A stretch of 64,000 nucleotides of DNA from Neopestalotiopsis rosae (lineage: Eukaryota > Ascomycota > Sordariomycetes > Amphisphaeriales > Sporocadaceae). Under the pieces are notes generated by a model. The model did no database searches, was not told the DNA's origin, and was given only the letters and a program-made list of their open reading frames with translations. The first letter of the stretch is position 1. Each line of letters begins with the position of its first letter. The position numbers and the translations under genes were made by a program. The stretch spans positions 2,604,001-2,668,000 of the forward strand of contig JALGAS010000001.1 in the NCBI GenBank assembly GCA_023078685.1. Direction: 5' to 3'. Below, in pieces: positions 1 through 11,460 of the stretch.

Positions 1-702
1 TACGCCAAACTCTTGGCTTTCATTGTCAAAGAGCTCTACAATGCCAAACCCACATCACGACGTGTGGAGGCAACTCAGGCTTGTATCTCACGTCTGCACG
101 AGCTTCTTAAGACATGGAAAGAAGTACTCCCTCCTACATACCAACGCTGCATCGATTCCGATGATTGGAGCGAAGAAGCATACGCTGATTCAGAGCAGCA
201 TCGTATGAAGCTGCACCTCTTATTCAAGTATCATGGGGCACTCCTTGCCATGTATGGTCCTGTTTCTGGGTTGGCTCTTGACTCTACAACTTCAAACGCT
301 GTCCGAGCCTTCGTCCAGCGCAGTGAAGAGGTTTGCCTCGCATCATCCCGAACTATTCTTCGCCAGGGAAGGTATCTAAATGTGGCTGATGTTCTAGGAG
401 ATAGGTAGGTGTCCAGAATGTGTTGCTCAGTACAGACAACGACTGTTCCAATGCTGACAAAGTGGTTTTGCAGTGAACTCCTACATCTCCCTCTCGTGGC
501 AATTTGCTCAATTTTCAGAGCTAATCTAAGAAATCCTACCGGGTTGCAGAAAGATATTGCATATCTTGCCCTTGGATGTGGCATTCTTGGCACGATGTCT
601 TTAGAGTTCGATACACCACTTGGGCAGATCCTCGAACTCATTCATTATGCCCAGAATTCTGCTCATAATAAAAACAGCTGCATTGGAAGTATTGAGCAAT
701 AG
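1..702 (+). pseudogene. C-terminal half of a fungal-specific transcription factor (TF copy 1)
   Basis: The window opens inside this gene. The first exon (to about 404) carries the alpha-helical region of a fungal-specific transcription factor domain, with residues such as YHGALLAMYGPVSGLAL. An intron (about 405-473, GTAGGT...TTGCAG) joins in phase to a second exon ending with a stop at 700-702. No Zn2Cys6 cluster is visible because the N-terminus is outside the window. Two more copies of the same segment lie on the same strand at 30172-30829 and 38952-40221. The last 350 bp of coding sequence is about 95% identical to copy 3, while the first 170 bp is nearer 80%. Similarity to copy 3 continues about 70 bp past the stop. 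Assignment to the Zn2Cys6 TF family is from domain style. Whether the gene is whole upstream cannot be seen. Confidence 0.6.
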
Positions 703-2880
703 ATTCATTTTTGGTGTGGGCACCAACTGTTCGGAGCAACCCTTTCAAATTTAAGAAGACCTTGAGCAACTCGAAAAGTTTTTAATCGCAGACCATATCA
801 AGGTAGTAGCGCTAGGGAAGGACAAGAAGCTCACTGCGCCTGAGCCCAAGAGAACAATTCGGGCAAGAGGAACTCGTTTCCAAACCCCAAGCAATGACAC
901 AAAAATAAAGACATTACCAACAAATATCAATGTCTGTACGGCGGGCAGTAATTGAAGGACTTGAAGAATCGGCTCGGATCCAGACTGGTCGACTAGCAGT
1001 GTTATCAATGCCCCAAACTCGTTGATAGGTAAAGCGTAACAGTTCATGCTGTCACTCTACCCAACGCAGGCGGCCTTGGTGCCCAGAGAGCAGTTTTGTG
1101 GGATTGCAGTGTGAACAAAACTTTCTCCCGCAGCGACTGCACTGCTCACTAGAGCAGAAGCTTAGCCGATCATCCCTGTTGCGGCTGCCCTAGCTGAGAT
1201 CAAAGAAGTACTTTCAGTTCACGGCTGGACGAAAGCAAGCCTGTATAATCTAAAATTTTCGGACAGTGTCATCAAAGAGACTCAACACGTAAATTAAATA
1301 CAGATGGGCAAGTAGAAGAGCGCGCTAGCATGAATAAGTCTCGAGCTAACCGTTACTCAATCACCTTAATGACAATGCAACGTATTGCCACGGCTGATGT
1401 GTAAACAGCAGCAAGTCTTGGAGAGGGGCGAGCGGGCAAGAGGTGAGAGAGTGGTGAGACGTGATTGACTCGCAGAAACAAAGATCGGTAAGAAAGTCAA
1501 GTCAGTCAGTGGCTACTAGGTATGTAGGTAGTAGGTAGTAGCATGAACAGCGGCAGCAACGAATAATAGTGCACACAGAGTGCAGGTCAGATATCAGGCA
1601 TGTAGGTAGGTGGAATGCACCAGCATTGATTCGCAGCAGAGCAGTCCACGAGCTACGACATTACAGAGTACTTGGTCAGTCGCAGAAAAGTTGGGTAGGG
1701 GAGGAAGCAGCAAACGATAGACGATAGCAGTGGCAGCAGCAGTAACCTAGAGCCTTGAGAGCCCTTCGAGCCCCGCGCGCTGAAACGGCGCGAAACGGGA
1801 CCGGCAAAGGGTCTTTTTGGAGGGGAAAGAGGGCCAACAGACAGCCAACCGTCTACCGATGTACGGCGATCGATATGCTTGTTTCTAGGTGCCCAGGGGA
1901 TGTAACGTAACCTTTTAGCCCCCCTCCAAGAAGTTTTTCCTTCTAGCTCTCACATGAGGGAAACTAGACCTTATTATTACTTGCAGACTTGGATGCCGTT
2001 CCATTCCTGCACAAAATAAGAAGCGCGAATCCGGAATTGGGAAAGATCTTCCCTTGCTCGGTAAGAGGATGAAAAGACGAGCCACAAGAAAAGAACGCCA
2101 CAGGTAGCAGACTCTGGTTTTTTTTTTTTTTTTCGGTTTGATCCTGCAGCTTCTTAGTGCTTTTCTCGTTTATCTCAGCGTCTTTGCTAAGGCGAGTAAA
2201 AGTGCTGAAATTGTTAGGCCCGGCCGGACATAAGACACAAGACACCCACCCCAGTCCATCTAGTCCACCAATGCCGAATCTCGACTCTATGATTGACAAA
2301 ATCTGCACAGACAACAAATGCAATAATAAATCATGGTAATAATAATCCTTATTCACGCGGCGTAATTCCGGTGACTTGTGGATATCCATCTAGTATACGT
2401 TAACATTAGAGTCCTGAGCGTCAAAGAAACAATCCAAGCCCTCCATCCGTCCATCCATCAGATCCATCAAAATCCCCTCCTTACCATTGCTAACGGTTGA
2501 TCCACTATCTCGATCCATATCGACAAACAACGTTACCAGTGCTCAGGGCCCGATTGTAACTAGCTGTCCCCTGCTCAGATTTTTGACAGCACCACAAGGA
2601 ACCATGAAATTACCAGGATATGTCAGACGAGATCTTAGCTCTGTCTACCGATCGCCTACCCTACGTACCCACAAACCTCAGATGACTAATAGCCTCATAC
2701 GTCTTGTGCTTATACTATTACCACGACCTTGCTTCAGTGAGGCGTCCGGTCTTGAAGCCGGTTCAGGTCACAAAGTCCATCAAGCGCGGCCCAACCGCCG
2801 AGGCAGAGAACGCTTTCCATATACGGTTATCTGCGGAATAGCTACGACCCCAAGATCTCAGATCCAATGAGACCGGCCAG
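703..2880. other. No convincing gene
   Basis: A hydrophobic 98-residue reading frame (751-1047, minus) has about three possible membrane segments but no recognisable family, so it may be a remnant or chance. Around 1500-1620 there are short GTAG-rich runs. A 16-T tract lies at 2118-2133. A GT-poor purine/pyrimidine mosaic with CCATC repeats lies near 2440-2470. I see nothing else. Confidence 0.4.
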
Positions 2881-3384
2881 TGTGCTCTGAGACAAACGGG
2901 ATGGCACGTGTCTGTAATGGCTAGCTCTGATAGCTCCTGTCTGGTGTCTGGGGTTGGGAGGCAACAGCAACTACAACGTTTGCCGGACCCGGATGCCTAC
3001 TTGTCTAATGGAACCTTCATACGGAAGGGATTCAAATGTGCGGTTGCCAACGCAACAAGCTTGGATCCTGTTTTGCACGAGAATCCCGAAATATGCGATG
3101 CCTACCGCTTTCTTAGGATGCGCGATGAGCCCGGCCGCGCAAACAAAGCACATCTTGTCGCCACGAGTCCTGGTTCGGCCACGGGTCTCATGCCTGCTCA
3201 GGACGTTTCTTCGCTGCGAACGAGATCAAGATTGCATTGTGCCATTTACTCCTCAAATATGATACAGAGCTCGCCGATAGCAGTCCTTTCCAAGTTACCT
3301 GGCATGGGTTCGCTCGAAACAGCAACCCTGAAGCCAAGGTCAGACTTCGACGTCGGGAGCAGGAGATCGACATAGATAGCATTT
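2881..3384 (+). pseudogene. Cytochrome P450, C-terminal fragment with a frameshift
   Basis: This is the last roughly 165 residues of a class II fungal cytochrome P450, a heme monooxygenase normally held in the ER membrane. The first frame (about 2960-3170) reads the segment before the heme loop, including FDAYRFLRMR-like residues (here CDAYRFLRMRDEPGRANKAH). The sequence then continues in another frame from about 3172 with the heme-ligand motif FGHGSHACSGRFF (FxxGxxxCxG, Cys ligand present), then NEIKIALCHLLLKYD, ending in a stop at about 3382-3384. The wording of the heme loop resembles P450s of terpenoid and indole-diterpene pathways, but substrate cannot be told. The I-helix and the N-terminal two thirds are absent. 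One frameshift near 3165-3175 and the truncation make it a pseudogene. Confidence 0.72.
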
Positions 3385-3896
3385 GAATCGATATCCTGCA
3401 TAAATACGATGAGAATGCGTTACGTTGTTTTACAATTCAAAGTCAAAGACGCCCTTTCTCAATCTGCTCGTTGTGTGTCTTATCTCTGTGAATGCCATTC
3501 CAGTGTGAAGTTCTTGTATCATAACGGGCATGAGCTCCACCTCATGTGGGATCCCGAATTTAGATATTTGAACTTTCTGCAGTTCAAACTCATACTCACC
3601 AACTTTTCAAACGAACCTTCAAGGGGGAAAACGGTCGTCTATCTACATCGTCTGGGCAGCGTTGCGTGCTGCCCCTTTGTACTCTGAAGTACTTTAATGC
3701 TCACAGACTGAGATGCATCACAACCAATCTGCAAACTAGGCAACTGACCAAAGTCGAAGAGGAATGGCTATTGGGAGGGAGTGAAAACGTTAAAGAAATA
3801 ATAATAAAGAAAAAAAAGCGGCGAGAACAGGCAAATTCCAAGCAAACCAATAGTATACATGGGGCAGCATATCAAACAACCAAATTCGGGAACTCC
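3385..3896. other. No gene seen
   Basis: AT-rich spacer downstream of the P450 fragment and of the 3' end of the patatin-like gene. It contains an AAATAATAATAAAGAAAAAAAAG run near 3795-3820 (shown split here because it is low complexity). No supported coding sequence. Confidence 0.35.
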
Positions 3897-6800
3897 TCAA
3901 GCTTCTGCACGCCGACGCTTTTGCCCCCGGCTTTCTTGCTCACTTGCATTGCTCCTCTTCTTGTGGTTTGGACTTCCAAAGTATGCCCCAAGATTTTGTT
4001 GCGTGAACAATTTTTCAAGCGTGAATGGAGAACCACTGATATGACATCCCTGGTCATCGTCTTCGCACAGTCGGATTGCAAATGGTTCGCTTCTATTGGC
4101 CACGGCGAACTTCACGTTCATAGTGAAAGGCGCCATATTATTCTCCGATGAGCCGGAGTTGCTCCTGCTAGAAATGATAATCGTTCTATTGCCGATTCGA
4201 AAGAGAGCTGACCGATCTATGAGCTGACAGATAAAGGCCCGCAGCTCCTTGTTTGACGCTCTCAGTCGACAAATTATACGGCCTGAGCATTCGATTTCAC
4301 CATTTCGGAACCGAGCACCGTGCAAGGGGTCCAGCTCGAATACAAAAAGCCCAGCCCGAATGCGGTGGACCAGTTTCGACAGCATCGGGGAATTCTGGAT
4401 AGTTTCGCGCGCGAGACGACCGATATCTTCCATCTCCGCAACACTATCCAGGGCGGGAGCACGTCCGTCGTACTCGACATCGAAACGAAACAAGACATTG
4501 CTGGGGTCATCTTTAGTATGGTCAACAAGCTGTTGCCACGCTCTCTTCGAATCACCGCTACTCCAAAACGCCCAATAGACGCGGGCAGGAATTGGATCCC
4601 GAAGAAAATGTCTTTCGTTCGTGGCCGGAGGGGGTTCGATGGCCTCGAAGAGCCCGTTCCCAAGGATACGACGAGTCCGGGTTCCGATGCATCGGGGAAC
4701 AGAGCTACTACTTCCCGTACAGCGATGGATGCAGGATTATTGAACATCAGACCACCGTCCTGAAATGTTCCTACGCCTGGAATGTGTTTCACCTTGAAAT
4801 AGCTACCAAACGTCAGCTTGACCGAAGACTCAGTGTGAATGTAATATCAAAACAACAGCGGTTCCTTTCACGTACTAAGGAGCAGCTGTACTACACCGCA
4901 CGCTACAAGGATATCAGCCTTTTACTTTTACTTTTTGTGATTGTGATTGCAATATCATCCTACATTTCCCACAGCGGGACTCGGCTTAGGCCGTTCTTCG
5001 GGTACAGCACCTGGTAGTCTTGAATGATATGTTAACATGGCGCCTCATAGAGAGATATAGGACGAAGAAGAGAAGCGATAGGAAGAAAGTGAAACAGATG
5101 AGAAGAAATGAAAAGAGACTGGGGGTTACCTGTATCATGCCGTCGCTCTCCAGCACCATTATAGCTTGTGAAGACACAGGCACGTGCGTCGCGGATGGTA
5201 GTCACCGTAATTCCAAGTTTGGTGCCTCGAGCTGCCCCGCTAGTACAATCCATGAGACTGCGTGTCCCCAAGACATCTTGCAAGATTGTTTCCAGGTTCT
5301 TGCTCGAGTATCGGCTGTCGGCCAGCAGGGAAGCCACCATCTGTAAGACGGCAGACAAGAACGGCAACTTCAACCACCACCACCGCGGCTGGAAAGCTAC
5401 ACGCGCGAACATATCGAAGTACTCGGTGCATTCCTCGATGCTCCAATCCAACGCATATAACACGGCGGCTATGATTGCACCAGAGCTGGTGCCATATATG
5501 AAGTCAAAATTGTGTTGCACCAGGGTTGGTAGCTGCATTCGGTCCTGAAGCGTCTGAAGAAATGCAAGTGGCGCTCGGCCCCGCGTTCCTCCACCATCAA
5601 TACTGAGGAGCCGGATGCTCGCCGTTGGCGGCTTGATACCAACGATTGCCCCGCTATTTTCTTGACCGCAGAGAGGACACGTTCTCACGACGAATGTTCA
5701 AGGCATATCGTCCTCGTTCTTTCTAAACACCTGAACACAGTCCTCACAAAGACTTGACTACAGGGCAAGCAATACTGCGGTCGTCGTCGCAAGCAACACA
5801 AACATAAGTCGTCGGATCGCATCTGAGCCCACTTATGCCGAAAGCAGTTCATCATGGTTCGGTGATGTGCAACAGCCGACATCGATCTCCTGTATTGTTT
5901 ATGTTGCTTGATCATTTCCTCCTCACAAGCTCTGTGAAGTTTGTGGTAATATCGTAGCCGATCGTTCTCTGCGGATCTCGTTGACTTTTCTGGAGTAACC
6001 GTTGGCAGGCATCATGATAGAGTACACGAAAGACTTGTTCAGGGCGGAAGGCTGTTCGTGTTAGTTACTCCTCCCGATATGCGTCTGACGAGAGACTTAC
6101 GATGCATGTTAGGCGGGTACTGGTCTAGAATGAAGCTGGAGATGATCATCGGAATTACGAATACCTCCACGTCTTCGGACGATTTTACCTCTTGGAGGAA
6201 AGCATGGAGATACGAACTCAGATAGGGAGAAACAGGATTCATCATTCTGGACATGCGTACAAGATCTAGAGGGCTCCTATCCACATTAACAAGCTCATCC
6301 ATTGCGTACTGAAGAAACTTGGAAAGGTGTTGTGCTGAGAAACGCTCTCCGTTTCTGGTACGATTGCGCTGCGCCGAAATGAGACACCTTGCCAGTTCGT
6401 TGTGAAGTCTTCTCTGTGGCGTCTCTTGGGATGATCTCCTTGTCTGCTGAGGTGGACGTGCAAGATCAAAGACATGATAGTCCTGAAACACTGGCGGTAT
6501 CATTCCTTTGGCGTCTGCTGTCAAGATCTCACGGATCGATACTTCCATACCGTCTTTAAGCTCGTCAAAGATCATGAATAGCCGCAATCCGCTTTGAGCA
6601 GTTGTTGCTCGACCATACTTGAGCCATGCCCGGAGCCGAGAGGCCAAGTGATTCAAGCCTCCAATGTCGTCCACAAAAATACATACGACATCGACGAATG
6701 GGAACAGCAAGCGGCAATATACGTGATCGATTATATCTACCGGCCTTTTCTCGCCGATGGTTGGTGTCACCTCGTGGTTTCGCGTCTCATAACATCTTGG

Positions 6801-7500
6801 TGTATTGTTCAACCTGCCCGGTTGCAATTTTGTGGACGCTTCAGCGTTGAAAATGAGGAGAGGTATTGACTTCCCATAAGGTCCCGAAAATTCAGAATGA
6901 TGGACTTGAGCCCGCCAGCCTGGGTGTCTTCTTTCAGAAGGACACTTTTGTATCCCAAATTCCAGCAGAGCATCATTCTTGTTTTCGTCTCCAATGAATA
7001 GGGCTAGACCAGGAGAAGTCTGATCTGGACAGTGAAGCTGGCATACAAGTTCCTCCAGTCTGTCCGTGACTTCAAGCTGAGAACCACATTCATGACGTAC
7101 AAGACGTAGCCAATCAGAATGCTTGCATTGAGCCATGGAGAGTATAGAAAGATGTAACAAGGTCTGATCACAATATTGCTTAGCCTCCCAATAGAATTTA
7201 TATAACCATGATTGCGGAAAACAAATCCTTATTATTCCATTATTTGACGTCAAATTTTCGTAGGATGGACGAGCGCAAATGGACAAACTCGTCAAATCCT
7301 TTGACCTTTTTAGGACTTCTAAAGACGGAAACAGCTTCTTGGACCGCCCTTGGTCTGGATTTTGAACATCCTATAATGGTCTTTGATCGTAGTTTGCTCC
7401 ATTACTTCCTTGGAACGGTACTTCAAGATCAACATATGGACAGCTTGAAGGGGGCTAAGCAAAACCGCACGATATGGGACGAGTCGACGTCTACAATTTG
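3897..7500 (-). pseudogene. plp: Patatin-like phospholipase (Starship plp type), multiply broken
   Basis: This is a large fungal patatin-like protein with its usual order of parts. First comes an N-terminal NTPase-like region (about 7500-6105, DVVCIFVDDIGGLNHLASRL). A GTAAGT-AG intron follows at about 6100-6050. Next is a Cys-rich zinc segment (CLCCLRRRPQY near 5810, CPLCGQ near 5670). The patatin domain then has the glycine-rich motif DGGGTRG (about 5605), the nucleophile elbow GTSSG (about 5490) and a Asp motif DGG (GTFQDGGLMFNN, near 4760). A C-terminal domain ends at 3897. The Ser/Asp dyad of lipid acyl hydrolysis is therefore present. Breaks: frameshifts near 7350-7400, 5755 and 4600-4640, a TGA near 5700 between the zinc segment halves, and a TAG in a short exon near 4890 at a normally Trp position. 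The next gene is divergent, the GMC oxidoreductase. plp is one of the four common Starship cargo families. Confidence 0.85.
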
Positions 7501-7620
7501 ACTTGAGTGGAGTATGCTTTACAACATCTTAGATCCGCAATGCACCCTACAGCGCGATCATGTCCGTGATTGGAAGCTTTGCAGCTAGAAACGGATCGTC
7601 TATGGGCTAAGAGATAACTC

Positions 7621-10033
7621 ATGTGGAGAGATCAGCCTCTGCTTTCATACGTGTCAGGAGGTTACATACAGCTTCCGATCCACTATACTGTTCTATTCTC
7701 CTTAATCTCCTTGCTCAGAAATGCTGTTCATCAATTGCCACCTTTTTCTTTTGATATTCTTTCTCCACGGTTATCGTGGGGTAGATTGCTTGACTCCACA
7801 ACAGATGTCTCCCGTCTGCCCTCGACCTATGACTATATTGTAGTTGGTGCTGGGCCGGCCGGCTTGGTCGTGGCAAACCGTTTGACTGAGAACAGAGATG
7901 GTGAATATGCCTCAAAGCACAGATCAGAGGAAGCGGAGGAAGCGTCCTAAGAGTTGAATTTGGCAAATACTAATGTTCATCTTTTAGTAACGGTCCTACT
8001 ACTTGAAGCAGGCCAGATGTGTGATGATCGTTTGCAAATGGCACATTCGATAGCTAACTCCTGCCTAGGGACTCTCGAGAAGAGGCGGTCGTTCTTCCAT
8101 CCAGGATCGGTGCCACCGTAGGGTCAAAATATGACTGGAACATCAGCAAGGTTGCGCAGAATTATCTTGATAATCAGCCAAGGAGGCTCAGCCAAGGCCA
8201 TGTGGTGGGTGGTGGGACGGTCCTCAATGGTATGATATGGACACGTGGAACCCGTGTTGACTACGACACGTGGAGAGATCTCGGCAATGATGGCTGGGGA
8301 TGGGACGATATGATTCCTTATTTCCAAAAGGTTGACTTTCTATTGCTGTTGCTTTACTTTTGCGGTTTGTCGCAGTTGAAAGGAACTAATAGCTCATATC
8401 ATGCACGGCAGGTCGAATCCTTCACCGATAATTTAGGTGATTATGGATGGTCAAGTGCATCCAGCGACAAAAGCGGTTACGCGTACGATTCCGACGGGGC
8501 TGTGAAGCTTGCGTACCCCAACTATATATACAGTCAATTCAGTGAGGAGAAACACGTCCTTTCTCATCCAAACCGACGCCAAAAGAGACCAGCTGCTAAT
8601 CATATTGACAGGCAACTTCATCGCGGCCAGCGAAGAGCTAGGCATCAACTACAAGAATAACCTATCGTCCGGCGCTAATGTCGGAATAACCGTTCCCCCA
8701 TTTAGCCTGTCGTCGTCAAATCAGTCTCGCTACGATGCTAGGACTGCTTATTTGAAGGGATCCATAAACAGACGCAACCTTTACCTTGCCACGGAGAGGA
8801 TTGTCACGCGGCTGCTTTTCAACGAGCAGGCCAACAATTCGGATGTCGCGATAGCAGGAGTTGCGGTCAGTAGCATCCGTTCGCTCTTGACATTGTTCCC
8901 CTGATGGAGCGCTGGCGCTGAAATTTTCGTTTCTATGTCTCTTTTAGTGCGTGGGTCGAAACGACAGTGACTTAACTTACATTGCGAAAGCCCGCCGAGA
9001 AGTGATCTTGACTGCTGGCGCCATCTGGAGTCCAGCACTCTTGCAGGTTTCGGGCATTGGCCCTTCAGCCACTCTGGGAAGGCTGGGAATTCCGTTGATA
9101 GTTGACTCACTAGGCGTGGGAAACAACCTTCAAGACCATGCCATGATTGACCCGTCCTACAAATGTATGCCATCCCCGGACTACCGCTGGTGCTTTCACA
9201 GCTAATAACTTGGATTGACAATTCCAATAGATAGCAGTTCCACACTGTTGACCACCCGAAATATGACAGGCCAGAGACTCAGGCTTGCGAGGGATTTGTA
9301 TTATGACAACAGAACGGGGCCCCTCACTGCAACACTCGTGGAGGCAATTTGCTACTTGCCGATGACTCGTCTCACTAGCTCATGGCCATCTATCTTACAA
9401 GATTTGTCAACTGATAATACCAGCGTCTACTTACCATCTGACTACACAGACGAGCTACGCAGAGGATACGAAGCTCAGTATTCTACAATTCTGCAGTTGT
9501 TGAGTGCGCCGACCCAAGGTGCTATCGAAGTTATGGCAGACTCGATTGGAACAATCCAAGTCGCCCAACAGTATCCGCTCTCTCGTGGCTACGTCCATCC
9601 AAAATCTAGCGACATTCTCGATGGCGTTGAGGTTGACCCTCGCTACGGAGCACATCCGTTTGATCTAGATACCCTGTCGATGGGGTTACAATGGAACCAA
9701 CAACTCGTAACAACATCTGCCATGATGAACTTGAACCCAGTCGTAGACGAAAACCTTATGTCCGACGACCAAGTAGTATTGAAAGATCTTGTCAGAAGCC
9801 AAACTGGCACTGGTTTCCACACGTGCGGCACGCTGGCTATGTTGCCTCGTGAGCTCGGAGGGGTTGTCGGTACAGATCTGAAGGTATATGGGATTCAGAA
9901 TCTGCGTGTCGTTGACTCCAGTATTATCCCAGTGATATCAAGTGCACACCTTCAGTCTGTGGTGTACACGGTAGCGGAGAAGGTCTGTTCCTTGATCGAA
10001 AACAGAAAGATGTCGTTTACTAAAACCACTTGA
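7621..10033 (+). CDS. GMC-family FAD oxidoreductase (aryl-alcohol/choline oxidase-like), seven exons, intact
   Basis: Flavin-dependent alcohol oxidase or dehydrogenase of the glucose-methanol-choline family. My exon model is 7621-7900, 7988-8018, 8069-8330, 8376-8541, 8612-8865, 8948-9164 and 9231-10033. All junctions are GT-AG and phases agree, giving 670 residues. Visible marks are the Rossmann FAD motif YIVVGAGPAGLVVANRL, then TVLLLEAG, GMC signature 1 region (VVGGGTVLNGMIWTRG), signature 2 (GAIWSPALLQVSGIGPS), NNLQDH, and the C-terminal catalytic pair: His in GFHTCGTLAM and His in SAHLQ. The protein is slightly long for the family. The extra is an N-terminal segment before the FAD fold whose start (7621) is the least certain part. 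It could act in secondary metabolism or lignocellulose/aromatic alcohol oxidation, and substrate is unknown. A 76-bp piece of exon 7 recurs at 18491. Confidence 0.88.
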
Positions 10034-10935
10034 AAGGGTGCTGACTTGATAAAGTCGCAAAGATAATATTCAGTAACAGGCGAAAGTCTTTCCATTGGGC
10101 CAGACTTGACGCTTCAAGAAGAGCCAAGGACTCTGACGGGTAAATTGATTGCGCGAAAAAAGAAACATCGTTACAATAGGATATCGTTGTGTCAATAATA
10201 TGTTATGGACCAGGCGCTTATGGTAATGGATACCACTCTATGTATTGTTCTTAATGCATTGCATTAGATCTGTGAATACTTTCAAAGCTTTGTTGGCGGC
10301 TGAGGACATTAGTGGTTTGCTGCCTTGGATGTGATCGATTACTAGGTTGGTGATGCGAGCATTTAGGTTGGACTTCCAATTCGAGGTTGGAACGATACTC
10401 CGATATGAGTGTAAGAAAGCGGGTTACTTTATCTCTTGTGTTCTAATACAGACGAGCAATAGAACATCACTCTTATCAATCAACGCGTCATGCGCCGAGA
10501 GCTATTGTAGTTGCCTTCTCGGTAGAGATGTAGCCACGAGTCGAATGCTTGTTGCCAATGCGATCATGTACTGGATACTACGGTTCATGAGCGCTCTCAT
10601 CAAAGGACAATATACGGCACTAAAGAACAAAGTATTCCTGATTAACAGTGCTTCACGCCTGTTGCTCCTCTGTTTCTTGCATGTTCCAACGCTGCTTATA
10701 TGCCGAAGATGATCCTTGCCTTCCCACACTCACGGTTTATGGATGTGAGCAGCGGTGCCACAAACCATGATCACACGCATAAGTAGAGGTATATTCTTGC
10801 CTAGAAGGCTCCATGAGTAAGATCAAGAAGTAGATACTCCCGTTGATGGAAGGGGCAACATGCACCGCCTACTAAGCCGTCTGAGCTCGTGAGTATGGAA
10901 TGCGACGAGGTGGGTCAGCAAATGTCTTCAGCGAA
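10034..10935. other. No gene seen
   Basis: Spacer between the GMC gene and the DUF3723 fragment. Overlapping open frames on both strands at 10347-10729 have no recognisable motif. AT-rich stretch at 10150-10270 is typical of a 3' flank. Confidence 0.35.
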
Positions 10936-11460
10936 GGTTGTGCACACTGACAACAAGTATAGGAGCTTCTGAGTTACTTGGATCATATCCACACAATTTG
11001 GAAAAAGATCTTTGGCGAAAGCACTATGGCTAGGCAAAGTACGGACAACGACACTACGCGGGCTCTGGAACTGATGTGTCCGAAGTATTCGCCCGCAGAC
11101 AGGCGAATTGTACGGCTTCTTCTCGAAAAAGGTCCAGATCTTTCAAGGTATCGATCTTTCGGAGCGCGAGTACCTTTGGAAAAACCTCATGACAGTAGAC
11201 TGCATCATATCCTCCCCTTTTTCGCTCTTCGAGGATGCAAAGTATCTTCTTCCCTGTGCCAGAAACATAAAGTATGTCATCGGCAGCGAAAAGCGAGATG
11301 ACAATATACCGAGCTTTACAGCGAAAATTACCGCAACAAGAGGGTTTTCAGGAAAATTCGTTGTTTGCATTCACGCAAGGGATATGGCGTCATCACGTTG
11401 AGCCAAAATTCAGCTCATAAGGCAGTGCAAATTGGGAGTCATAGCCGGCATAGCTATTAT
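10936..11460 (+). pseudogene. DUF3723 (Starship d37-type) fragment 1
   Basis: The reading frame runs ELLSYLDHIHTIW..., LELMCPKYSPADRRIVRLLL, then switches frame near 11130 to QIFQGIDLSEREYLWKNL and FSLFEDAKYLLPCARNIKY, and switches again near 11300 to TIYRALQRKL. The order 'SYLDHVHxIW / GQIF / IPSLFTFFEDxKYLxPCA / TIYxAL' is how I know the DUF3723 family, a protein of unknown function common in Starship transposons (d37). At least two frameshifts and loss of both ends make it a pseudogene. Family assignment rests on recall of conserved blocks rather than a profile search. Two other pieces of the family, from a different part of the protein, lie at 30900 (+) and 47060 (-). Confidence 0.62.

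Noticed and set aside
1490..1620. GTAGGTAGTAGG-type sequence as a tandem array or CRISPR
   Set aside because: Units are short and irregular, there are no spacers, and CRISPR arrays are not expected in a fungal nuclear genome.
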